A stretch of DNA of 9,089 nucleotides from Nitrospira sp. Its GTDB lineage: Bacteria; Nitrospirota; Nitrospiria; Nitrospirales; Nitrospiraceae. Under the pieces are notes generated by a model that worked only from the letters and a program-made list of their open reading frames with translations, did not search any database and was not told where the DNA came from. This document shows, piece after piece, positions 1 through 6,265 of this stretch (position 1 is its first letter; each line of letters begins with the position of its first letter). The stretch spans positions 1 through 9,089 of the forward strand of contig JANYAJ010000330.1 in the NCBI GenBank assembly GCA_025361385.1, read 5' to 3'. A program made the position numbers and the translations under genes.

Positions 1-25
1 CCGCACCTGAGGCTAGAGGGTGCGG
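1..25 (-). promoter_or_regulatory. Hairpin downstream of the TPP aptamer (possible expression platform)
   Basis: A perfect 7-bp inverted repeat (CCGCACC at 1-7 with GGTGCGG at 19-25) lies about 26 bases downstream of the TPP aptamer on the minus strand. In the minus-strand RNA it could be a terminator stem or could hide the Shine-Dalgarno-like AGGTG (complement of 5-9). The bases that would decide, a U-run or a start codon, lie beyond position 1. Confidence 0.4.
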
Positions 26-50
26 CAGAGACCAACGGCGTTCGGTTGTT

Positions 51-141
51 CTCGCTTCCCTACGCTGGTATTACCCAGTTCAGGTTTTGAGGGTCGTCCG
101 TTCGGGCGGACTCTCAGCCGTATGGCTCCCCTAGCTTCGAG
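51..141 (-). promoter_or_regulatory. TPP riboswitch (THI element), minus strand
   Basis: Read on the minus strand, this is a thiamine pyrophosphate aptamer. The conserved CTGAGA lies at about 112-117, ACCTGA at 80-85, and GGTAATACCAGCGTAGGGA at 57-75. A variable P3 helix (GTCCG...CGGAC, about 97-111) lies between them. CTCG (138-141) and CGAG (51-54) can form the outer end of P1. The family binds TPP and shuts off thiamine biosynthesis or transport genes. The controlled gene must lie to the left of position 1; thiC is a common partner but cannot be seen. A promoter at 147-175 would start the RNA at about 140, right at P1. The match to the conserved core is very good. Confidence 0.95.
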
Positions 142-146
142 TGAGA

Positions 147-175
147 ATCGTATCTCCGGCCCCCCTCGTTGTCAA
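147..175 (-). promoter_or_regulatory. Sigma70-type promoter of the TPP-riboswitch transcript
   Basis: On the minus strand a consensus -35 box TTGACA (175-170) is followed by a 17-base spacer and a -10 box TACGAT (152-147, 4 of 6 matches). The start site would fall near 140, immediately before the first helix of the TPP aptamer, which supports the call. Confidence 0.75.
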
Positions 176-187
176 CGGGGTATTAGG

Positions 188-227
188 CCTAGCGTGGTCG
201 AACCGAGTGGACCATCGCCAGCCTAGG
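188..227. repeat. Hyphenated dyad between the divergent promoters
   Basis: TGGTC (195-199) and GACCA (210-214) form an inner inverted repeat around a 10-base centre. CCTAG (188-192) and CTAGG (223-227) form an outer one with unequal spacing. The element lies upstream of both -35 boxes (170-175 on minus, 251-256 on plus), so it could bind a regulator of nadA or of the thiamine transcript. No known operator was recognised. Confidence 0.35.
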
Positions 228-250
228 ATTTCCTCGCGGTGGCCGGTTCA

Positions 251-279
251 TTGATTGTCGGGGAGTCCTAACGTAGAAT
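251..279 (+). promoter_or_regulatory. Candidate sigma70-type promoter of nadA
   Basis: TTGATT (251-256, 4 of 6 to the -35 consensus), a 17-base spacer and TAGAAT (274-279, 5 of 6 to the -10 consensus). The start site would be near 286, leaving a leader of about 25 bases with a GAGG Shine-Dalgarno sequence (302-305) before the nadA GTG. Confidence 0.6.
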
Positions 280-310
280 CATCTTCTTACAGTCTTGAGT
301 CGAGGAAACC

Positions 311-1414
311 GTGCAGACACTGACAACGCTTCCGAAACCGATCACGTCGTATCAGCAACTGTCTGCGGAGGAATTGTTCCGCCGGACGGTTGAGGCGAAA
401 CGTGTGCTCGGCGACCGGGTCATGATCCTGGGCCATAACTATCAACGGGATGAAGTGATCGAGCATGCGGATTTTCGCGGGGACTCGTTGTTATTGTCGA
501 AGCTGTCAGCTGAGCGGTCAGAACGGCCCTATATCGTCTTTTGTGGCGTGCATTTCATGGCCGAGACTGCTGACATCCTGAGCCGTTCCAAGCAAACGGT
601 CATCCTTCCTGATATGGCCGCAGGCTGTTCGATGGCGGATATGGCGGCCATCGAACAGGTCGATCAATGTTGGGAGACGCTGGGACGCATCCTTCCCGTG
701 GAAGAAACCGTCATGCCCGCGGTTTATGTGAATTCCGCTGCCGTCTTGAAAGCTTTTTGCGGCGAACATGGCGGGATTACCTGTACGTCTTCCAACGCGA
801 AGGCGGTCATCGAATGGTCCTGGGCCAGGCGGGGGAAAATCCTGTTTTTCCCGGACGAGCATTTGGGCCGCAATACGGCGAATAAGATGGGGCTGCCAAA
901 AGAAGAGATGATTGTCTGGGACCCCTTTCAGCCCAACGGGGGCAACACACGCGAGGCGATCAAGCGAGCCAAGCTGATTCTCTGGAAGGGGCATTGCAGT
1001 GTGCATCAGATGTTTCAGCCGGTGCATGTGGACAACTTTCGTAAGCAGTATCCGGATGGGACGGTGATCGTCCATCCTGAATGTCACGAGGATGTGGTCA
1101 ATAAGGCAGACCTGTCCGGGTCCACGGAATTGATTATCCGCACGGTGACGGATGCGCCAGCCGGGACGGCCTGGGCGGTGGGAACGGAATTGAACCTGGT
1201 CAATCGATTGAAGCGGGATTTGACCGATAAGAAGGTGTTCTTTCTCTCCTCCACGGTCTGCCAATGCGCGACGATGTTCCGGATCGATGGTGCGCATCTC
1301 TGCTGGGCGCTGGAGAATCTTGCCGAGGGGCACGTGGTGAATCATATCGTGGTGCCGGACGATGAGAAACAGTGGGCGAAGATTGCGCTGGACCGCATGA
1401 TGGCCGTCAGCTAA
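311..1414 (+). CDS. nadA: Quinolinate synthase NadA
   Basis: NadA condenses iminoaspartate with dihydroxyacetone phosphate to quinolinate, the second step of de novo NAD synthesis, using a [4Fe-4S] cluster in the cytoplasm. The 367-residue product is of normal family length. Visible landmarks are GHNYQ (41-45), FCGVHFMAETA (77-87) carrying the first expected cluster cysteine C78, KGHCSVHQ (226-233) with C229, HPEC (255-258), and SSTVCQCATM (313-322), where C317 or C319 supplies the third ligand. The start is GTG, chosen because the Shine-Dalgarno sequence GAGG (302-305) sits five bases upstream and no better ATG exists. The gene ends in TAA, and a long palindrome begins at the next base. nadB and nadC are not in the window. 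I see nothing abnormal in the reading frame. Confidence 0.96.
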   Translation: MQTLTTLPKPITSYQQLSAEELFRRTVEAKRVLGDRVMILGHNYQRDEVIEHADFRGDSLLLSKLSAERSERPYIVFCGVHFMAETADILSRSKQTVILPDMAAGCSMADMAAIEQVDQCWETLGRILPVEETVMPAVYVNSAAVLKAFCGEHGGITCTSSNAKAVIEWSWARRGKILFFPDEHLGRNTANKMGLPKEEMIVWDPFQPNGGNTREAIKRAKLILWKGHCSVHQMFQPVHVDNFRKQYPDGTVIVHPECHEDVVNKADLSGSTELIIRTVTDAPAGTAWAVGTELNLVNRLKRDLTDKKVFFLSSTVCQCATMFRIDGAHLCWALENLAEGHVVNHIVVPDDEKQWAKIALDRMMAVS

Positions 1415-1537
1415 CGGGAGCGTGAAAAACGCCTCCAGCTGCGTTCTCGCATCGCTCACAGGCTCAACGTACCGCAAGGGTACGCCTCGCATGTTCGCTT
1501 GCTGCGGCCTTGCTGGAAGACGTTTTTGACGCTCCCG
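1415..1537. repeat. Long imperfect palindrome, copy A (possible terminator)
   Basis: The outer arms CGGGAGCGT (1415-1423) and ACGCTCCCG (1529-1537) are perfectly complementary. Inward, AAAAACG (1425-1431) pairs with CGTTTTT (1521-1527) and TCCAGC (1434-1439) with GCTGGA (1512-1517). The tip is GTACC-GCAAG-GGTAC (1469-1483). It starts one base after the nadA stop. Blocks CGTTCTCG (1442-1449), CTCAACGTAC (1463-1472), AGGGTACGCCTC (1477-1488) and TGCGGCCTTGCTG (1503-1515) recur in order in copy B at 4978-5101. The A-run in the left arm and the T-run in the right arm would suit termination in either direction. The element has no coding content, so it may be a REP-like or MITE-like repeat. Confidence 0.85.
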
Positions 1538-1553
1538 CATCACAGCTATGGGC

Positions 1554-1582
1554 TGGTGCCCTGGCCGCCATTCCGGTATATT
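1554..1582 (+). promoter_or_regulatory. Weak candidate promoter for ileS-lspA
   Basis: TATATT (1577-1582) matches the -10 consensus at 5 of 6 positions. The hexamer 17 bases upstream, TGGTGC (1554-1559), is a poor -35. The position, after the palindrome and about 55 bases before the ileS ATG, makes sense if the palindrome ends nadA transcription. Confidence 0.3.
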
Positions 1583-1636
1583 CCTACCCCTGACTCCAAC
1601 CACGCCTAAGATTTTCGAGAGAGAACCGAATAGGTT

Positions 1637-4456
1637 ATGGATTACAAAGCAACGCTCAATCTCCCTAAAACCGATTTCCCTATGAAGGCGAACCTGCCGC
1701 AGCGGGAGCCTGAACTCCTGGCCTCGTGGGAGCAGGAACGGTTGTATGAACAGATTCAGGAGGCGGGGAAAGGCCGGCCGCTGTACGTCTTGCACGACGG
1801 GCCGCCCTACGCCAATGGCCGCATCCATATCGGTCACGCGCTGAACAAGATCCTCAAAGACATCATCATCAAATCGAAGACGATGGCGGGCTATCAAGTA
1901 CCGTATGTGCCGGGGTGGGACTGCCATGGTCTGCCGATCGAACATCAGGTTCTTAAGGAACTCGGGGATAAGAAAAAGACGCTCGATACTCCGGCCATCC
2001 GCAAACTCTGTCGTGAATATGCAGAGAAGTTTTATACGATCCAGCGTGAGGAGTTTCAGCGGCTCGGTATCTTGGGCGATTGGCAGCGTCCTTATTTGAC
2101 GATGAATCCCGGCTATGAGGCCACGATCATTCGCGAGTTCGGAAAGTTTGTGGAACGGGGAGGCGTCTATAAGGGACTGAAGCCGGTGCTCTGGTGCACG
2201 GCGGACCAGACCGCCCTGGCCGAGGCGGAAGTGGAATACGAAGACCATACGTCTCCCTCGATCTATGTGAAGTTTCCAGTGGTCACGTCGCCCACGGTGC
2301 TCAGCAAGACGTTCCCCGATATCTCTTTCCCCGCCGGTATCAAGCTCGTCTCCGTCGTCATCTGGACGACCACCCCCTGGACCCTTCCAGCCAATCAAGC
2401 GGTCTGTCTTCATGGCGATATCGACTATGCCTTCGTTCAGGTCGGCGACGAGGTACTGATCGTGGCGGAGAAGCTGCTGGAGAGCGTGGTGAAGGCCTGC
2501 CATCTCGAAGGGGCGCGAGTCTTCGGGGTGAAGAAGGGAAAAGAGGGATTCGAAGGGCTTGAGACGCAACGGCCTCTGACGACCGGCCTCTCGCCGATTC
2601 TGCTCGGCGACTTCGTGACCCTCGATCAGGGAACCGGCTGTGTTCATATTGCGCCAGGCCACGGCATGGAAGACTACATTCTCGTCCTGGAACACAATGC
2701 CAAGGCCTCGCCGGGTGAAAAGTTGGAGATCCTGGCGCCGGTCGACAACGGCGGGCGCTTTACCGACATCGTAAAAGAATTTGCCGGACAGCATGTGCTG
2801 AAGGCCAATCCGAAGATTGTGGAGTTCCTTCAGGCCAACGGGCGGTTGCTGGGCCATGGGACGTTGAACCATTCCTATCCGCATTGTTGGCGTTGCAAGA
2901 ATCCCGTTATTTTCCGCGCCACCGAACAGTGGTTTGTGTCGATGGAGACGAACGATCTGCGGAAAGAGGCGTTGGCAGAGATCGATCGGGTCCGTTGGAT
3001 TCCCGCCTATGGCCGCGATCGAATCAACGGGATGATCGAGAACCGTCCCGATTGGTGTTTGTCGCGGCAACGTGTGTGGGGTGTGCCGATTCCAGGCTTT
3101 ACCTGTGTCGGTTGCCGGTCTGTGCTTGCCGATCCCATCGTAATCGAGCACCTTGCGACCTTGATGGAATCCAAAGGGGCCGATATCTGGTTCGAGCAAT
3201 CGGCTGCCGATCTGTTGCCGAAGGGCACGGCCTGTCCGAAGTGCAGCGGGACAGACTTTGAAAAGGAACGGGATATTCTTGACGTCTGGTTTGAGTCAGG
3301 CGTCAGTTACGCTGCGGTGTTGAAACCGCGCAAGTGGTGGCCGGCGGATCTCTACCTCGAAGGATCGGATCAGCATCGTGGCTGGTTCCACAGTGCCTTG
3401 CTGGCCGGTGTCGTCACCGATCGTCGCGCGCCATACAAGGCTGTCCTGACCCACGGATTTGTCCTCGATGGGCAGGGGAAGAAGATGTCCAAGTCGGCGG
3501 GGAACGTCGTCGCGCCGCAGGATGTGATCAAACAATCGGGCGCAGAAATTCTGCGCCTATGGGTGTCGGCGCAGGATTATCGCGATGATCTTCGGATTTC
3601 TCCTGAGATCCTGACCCATATGGTCGAGGCCTATCGAAAGATCCGGAACACCTGCCGCTTCCTGCTGAGCAATCTCTACGACTTCGATCCGGAGAAAGAT
3701 CGTATTCCCTATGAGCAGTTGCCAGAGCTGGACCGTTGGGCCTTGCATCGGCTGAGCGAGCTGACTCCACGAGTCAGGAAGGCCTATGATGATTTTGAAT
3801 TCCATACGATCTTCCATGCGCTCAACAACTTCTGTTCGGTGGATTTGAGTTCTGTCTACCTCGATATTCTGAAAGATCGTCTCTATACGTTCCGAGCCGA
3901 TTCGCCCTTGCGTCGCGGATCGCAGACGGTGCTGTTCGAGATTCTCATCGCCATGACGAAGCTGATGGCGCCGGTGTTGAGTTTTACGGCAGAAGAGATC
4001 TGGCGGACATTGGCGACACAGCCGGGGGGGCGTCTCGGAGTGAGCAGTGTCCATCTGAGCACATTCCCTGAGGTCCAGCCCCAATGGCAGGATGCTGAGT
4101 TGGCCCAGCGGTGGGAGCAACTGCTCGAAGTGAGAGTAGTGGTGCAAGCTGCCTTAGAGGGGCAGCGTCGCGATAAGGTCATTGGCTCCTCACTTGAGGC
4201 AGATGTGCAGATACAGGCAAATCCCGAGAGGTATAAGCTTCTTAACCAGTATGTAAATGACTTACCCGCCATTTTTATTGTGTCACGGGTTGAGCTAAGC
4301 GAAGTCACTCACCTTCCCCACAAGCCTGATTTTGTGGCCATAGTTTCCAAGGCTAAGAGTGAAAAGTGTGAACGGTGCTGGAATTATCGGGAGGCAGTGG
4401 GGAAGAACACGAGCCATCCTACGTTGTGTGAGCGTTGCGTGGAGGCTGTACAGTAA
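1637..4456 (+). CDS. ileS: Isoleucyl-tRNA synthetase IleS
   Basis: This class I aminoacyl-tRNA synthetase charges tRNA-Ile in the cytoplasm. The 939-residue length fits bacterial IleRS. The Rossmann fold carries [15 protein letters not shown] with the HIGH signature at 64-67. The CP1 editing domain, which removes mischarged valine, shows [11 protein letters not shown] (243-253) and [16 protein letters not shown] (about 332-347). [14 protein letters not shown] and DVWFESG follow, then KMSKS (616-620) and the anticodon-binding helices. The C-terminal zinc knuckle has C911, C914, C931 and C934. Two more CxxC pairs occur near 491-494 and 534-537. The ATG start gives a typical N-terminus, although the ribosome-binding site is weak (GAGAGAG at 1617-1623). 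The stop shares one base with the lspA start (TAATG), so the two genes are probably cotranscribed and translationally coupled. Codon choice in the last 250 bases looks less biased than earlier in the gene. Confidence 0.98.
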   Translation: MDYKATLNLPKTDFPMKANLPQREPELLASWEQERLYEQIQEAGKGRPLYVLHDGPPYANGRIHIGHALNKILKDIIIKSKTMAGYQVPYVPGWDCHGLPIEHQVLKELGDKKKTLDTPAIRKLCREYAEKFYTIQREEFQRLGILGDWQRPYLTMNPGYEATIIREFGKFVERGGVYKGLKPVLWCTADQTALAEAEVEYEDHTSPSIYVKFPVVTSPTVLSKTFPDISFPAGIKLVSVVIWTTTPWTLPANQAVCLHGDIDYAFVQVGDEVLIVAEKLLESVVKACHLEGARVFGVKKGKEGFEGLETQRPLTTGLSPILLGDFVTLDQGTGCVHIAPGHGMEDYILVLEHNAKASPGEKLEILAPVDNGGRFTDIVKEFAGQHVLKANPKIVEFLQANGRLLGHGTLNHSYPHCWRCKNPVIFRATEQWFVSMETNDLRKEALAEIDRVRWIPAYGRDRINGMIENRPDWCLSRQRVWGVPIPGFTCVGCRSVLADPIVIEHLATLMESKGADIWFEQSAADLLPKGTACPKCSGTDFEKERDILDVWFESGVSYAAVLKPRKWWPADLYLEGSDQHRGWFHSALLAGVVTDRRAPYKAVLTHGFVLDGQGKKMSKSAGNVVAPQDVIKQSGAEILRLWVSAQDYRDDLRISPEILTHMVEAYRKIRNTCRFLLSNLYDFDPEKDRIPYEQLPELDRWALHRLSELTPRVRKAYDDFEFHTIFHALNNFCSVDLSSVYLDILKDRLYTFRADSPLRRGSQTVLFEILIAMTKLMAPVLSFTAEEIWRTLATQPGGRLGVSSVHLSTFPEVQPQWQDAELAQRWEQLLEVRVVVQAALEGQRRDKVIGSSLEADVQIQANPERYKLLNQYVNDLPAIFIVSRVELSEVTHLPHKPDFVAIVSKAKSEKCERCWNYREAVGKNTSHPTLCERCVEAVQ

Positions 4457-4977
4457 TGCAACGGCCCCTTCGCTATCTGCTCCTGGCCTTGCTCGCGGGC
4501 ACGATCGTGGCGACCGATCAGGCGACAAAGCTATCCATCGTCGAGTCTATGCGGCTGCATGAATCCATTCCGATTGTTCCCGACTACTTCAGTCTGACCT
4601 ATATTCGCAATCCCGGTGCGGCGTTTGGGTTGCTGGCCGGCAGCAGTAACGCTTTTCGTATGGTCTTTTTCGGGGTCACGTCGCTTTTCGCTCTGGGTCT
4701 CCTGTGAACGATCCTTTACCGGTTGCCGGAGAAAGATTGGATGGGGCAGCTCAGCATTGCGGGCATTCTTGGCGGGGCGATCGGGAACCTGATTGATCGA
4801 TTACGCTATGGGGAAGTGATCGACTTTCTCGATGTCTATGTGAACTCCTACCATTGGCCGGCGTTTAATGTCGCCGACTCGGCGATCAGCGTGGGAGTCG
4901 TCTTTTTGATCATCCACTTCGCTTTCGAAAAGAAAGACGAAGTGCTGCTACCGCAAGAACTCCCGCCCGTTTCATAA
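4456..4977 (+). pseudogene. lspA: Lipoprotein signal peptidase (signal peptidase II), interrupted by an in-frame TGA
   Basis: LspA is a four-helix inner-membrane aspartyl protease that removes signal peptides from diacylglyceryl-modified prolipoproteins. The frame opens at ATG 4456, overlapping the ileS stop, and would give 173 residues, normal for the family. Codon 84 (4705-4707) is TGA; reading resumes in the same frame and stops at TAA 4975-4977. Before the TGA are helix 1, TDQATKL and NPGAAFG. After it are [19 protein letters not shown] and [11 protein letters not shown], the last two holding both catalytic aspartates. The TGA falls near the end of helix 2, where one base change from TGG, GGA, TTA, CGA or TCA would explain it. 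It may be a recent nonsense mutation, a sequence or assembly error, or readthrough. The second half could restart at TTG 4723 or at ATG 4741 (GGAG nine bases upstream), but would lack the N-terminal helices. The identity is certain; whether it is functional is not. Confidence 0.85.
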
Positions 4978-5101
4978 CAAGCTGCTGAAAAATCCCGTCA
5001 GCTTCGTTCTCGGCTCATCGAAATCCTCAACGTACCCCTGAGGGTACGCCTCCGGTTTCGATTCGCCTGCGGCCTTGCTGTCGGGCTTTTTGAGCAGCTT
5101 G
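4978..5101. repeat. Long imperfect palindrome, copy B (possible bidirectional terminator)
   Basis: The outer arms CAAGCTGCT (4978-4986) and AGCAGCTTG (5093-5101) are perfectly complementary. Inward, AAAAA (4988-4992) pairs with TTTTT (5087-5091), CCCG (4994-4997) with CGGG (5082-5085), ATCGAAA (5017-5023) with TTTCGAT (5056-5062), and CGTACCC with GGGTACG at the tip (5031-5048). It shares the ordered blocks of copy A, but its outer arms have a different sequence. It begins directly after the lspA stop and ends eight bases before the uppP stop, filling the convergent gap. There is no other terminator for either gene, so it probably ends transcription from both sides. Confidence 0.87.
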
Positions 5102-5109
5102 TGGCTCGG

Positions 5110-5988
5110 CTAGAATCCGAAAATATAGAAAACCGCAATGCCCATGATGATTCGGTAGTAGGCGAAGGGACGGAGGGTGTGGCGTTTCACGAAGGTGAGG
5201 AAGGCTGCGATCACAATCCAGGCGACGATGAACGAGACGAACATTCCGATCCCGAGCGCCAGATAGTCTTCTTGCCGGAAGATGTCCCGCGATTTCCACA
5301 TTTGATAGCAGGTTGCGGCGATCAGGGTCGGGAGCGCGAGAAAAAACGAATATTCCGTGGCGACTTTCCGGTCCAGTCCCACTAAGAGTCCGCCGATGAT
5401 CGTGGATCCTGATCGAGACATGCCCGGGAGCAATGAGGCGCACTGCGCCACGCCGATCCAGAACGCTGACGGCAGATCCACCTGTTCGAGCTGCTGAACC
5501 CGTATGTGGCTGCGGCGCGCTTCGACGGCGAGAATGATCAGCCCTCCAACGATGGAGGAGGCTGCCACGGTTTGAGGGGTAAAGAGATGGCCCTTGATCC
5601 AGTCATGCGTGAGGAACCCGATTGCGGCTGCCGGTAAGAAGGCGAGGCCGAGTCCAAGCAGAAACCAGAGATTCCGGTGAACTGCCCAGGACTTTTTCAG
5701 TACGGTTGTCCAAGGAGCCGTGCCACGTGTCCGGATCATGGAGGCAGCGTCTTGCCGCTCCCGGCCGGCTCGTCCGACCATGGAGGCGAGTTTGTGCCGT
5801 TCATAGGCGATGACGGCCAGGATGGCGCCAAGTTGGATCGAAATCTCGGCGCTGGCCGCGAGATCTCCCTCAAAGCCTAGGACATGGCCGACAAGAATTA
5901 AGTGGCCGGTTGAAGAGACGGGTAGAAACTCTGTCAGCCCCTCCACGATACCCAAAATCGTTGCGAGCCCAGGACCCCATTCGTTCAT
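5110..5988 (-). CDS. uppP: Undecaprenyl-diphosphate phosphatase UppP (BacA family)
   Basis: UppP is an inner-membrane enzyme that dephosphorylates undecaprenyl pyrophosphate to the monophosphate carrier used for peptidoglycan and other envelope polymers. Overexpression of family members gives bacitracin resistance. The 292-residue product is somewhat longer than the typical 265-280. It has the glutamate-rich motif EGLTEFLPVSSTGHL (16-30) and the second motif LLPGMSRSGST (186-196) with the catalytic-site arginine R192, plus about eight hydrophobic segments. The likely extra length is a basic loop at about 71-100. The ATG is at 5988-5986 on the minus strand and only a weak AGAAAGA precedes it. 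The stop is TAG. The gene converges on lspA across palindrome copy B and diverges from the lipoprotein gene. Confidence 0.96.
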   Translation of the reverse strand: MNEWGPGLATILGIVEGLTEFLPVSSTGHLILVGHVLGFEGDLAASAEISIQLGAILAVIAYERHKLASMVGRAGRERQDAASMIRTRGTAPWTTVLKKSWAVHRNLWFLLGLGLAFLPAAAIGFLTHDWIKGHLFTPQTVAASSIVGGLIILAVEARRSHIRVQQLEQVDLPSAFWIGVAQCASLLPGMSRSGSTIIGGLLVGLDRKVATEYSFFLALPTLIAATCYQMWKSRDIFRQEDYLALGIGMFVSFIVAWIVIAAFLTFVKRHTLRPFAYYRIIMGIAVFYIFGF

Positions 5989-6036
5989 GCATCGTCTTTC
6001 TGAGACAGGTTAGGGGATTGACGGTGAGTCTCAGGC

Positions 6037-6065
6037 ATAATCACAAAGTGGCGGCAGTCCGTCAA
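6037..6065 (-). promoter_or_regulatory. Candidate sigma70-type promoter of uppP
   Basis: On the minus strand TTGACG (6065-6060, 5 of 6 to the -35) is followed by a 17-base spacer and GATTAT (6042-6037, 4 of 6 to the -10). The start site would be near 6030, giving a leader of about 40 bases before the uppP ATG. Confidence 0.5.
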
Positions 6066-6070
6066 GCAGG

Positions 6071-6101
6071 TCGATGAATCATCGCAGATCATTCTCGATG
6101 A
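6071..6101. promoter_or_regulatory. Operator-like palindrome in the uppP/lipoprotein divergent region
   Basis: CGATGA-A-TCATCG (6072-6084) is a perfect 13-base palindrome. A second, looser dyad TCAT-TCTCG-ATGA (6089-6101) follows, so TCGATGA occurs twice (6071-6077 and 6095-6101), 24 bases apart. The pair sits just upstream of the candidate uppP -35 box and about 30 bases upstream of the plus-strand -35 at 6131. This layout suits a dimeric regulator, but I do not recognise the site. Confidence 0.4.
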
Positions 6102-6130
6102 GGTGCGGTGACGGTGGATCTGTTAATCTG

Positions 6131-6159
6131 TTGACAAAGTGAGAGGCTTGGCATACACA
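6131..6159 (+). promoter_or_regulatory. Candidate promoter of the lipoprotein gene
   Basis: A consensus -35 box TTGACA (6131-6136), a 17-base spacer and a poor -10 TACACA (6154-6159, 3 of 6). It would leave a leader of about 100 bases before the ATG at 6266. The perfect -35 is the main support. Confidence 0.4.
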
Positions 6160-6200
6160 GACATTGTACGTAGTTGAGGCTCCGTGCGCCGCGTATGCCA
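6149..6200. repeat. 8-bp inverted repeat upstream of the lipoprotein gene
   Basis: TGGCATAC (6149-6156) is perfectly complementary to GTATGCCA (6193-6200), with 36 bases between. The left arm overlaps the candidate -10 box, so a DNA-level role such as two half-sites of a regulator is as likely as an RNA stem. Confidence 0.4.
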
Positions 6201-6265
6201 CAGGGCTGAGGCGAGGTGGCCGGCATCTGTTATCGATACCATGCTCAGTGGAAGGGGAGGTTCGT

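Noticed and set aside
20..226. A 68-codon plus-strand frame at the left end
   Set aside because: It runs antisense through the TPP riboswitch and its promoter, and the translation has no protein-like features.
1526..1552. TTGACG and TATGGG as an ileS promoter
   Set aside because: The spacer is 15 bases, and the -35 lies inside the conserved right arm of palindrome copy A, where the bases are explained by the repeat.
518..3199. An 893-codon open frame on the minus strand opposite nadA, the palindrome and most of ileS
   Set aside because: It lies antisense to two well-supported genes, crosses the intergenic palindrome, and its translation is rich in His, Arg and Pro with no recognisable domain. 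This is typical of the complementary frame of GC-biased coding DNA.
4708..4730. SECIS-like hairpin after the lspA TGA
   Set aside because: Only a 4-bp CCGG stem with a 3-base loop is present. It lacks the size and loop features of bacterial SECIS elements, and LspA has no known selenocysteine form.
6018..6041. TTGACG and CATAAT on the plus strand as a promoter
   Set aside because: The spacer is only 12 bases, too short for a sigma70 promoter.
6164..6265. Upstream extension of the lipoprotein gene by 34 codons
   Set aside because: It would bury the signal peptide and lipobox inside the protein; the GGGGAGG directly before ATG 6266 fixes the start.
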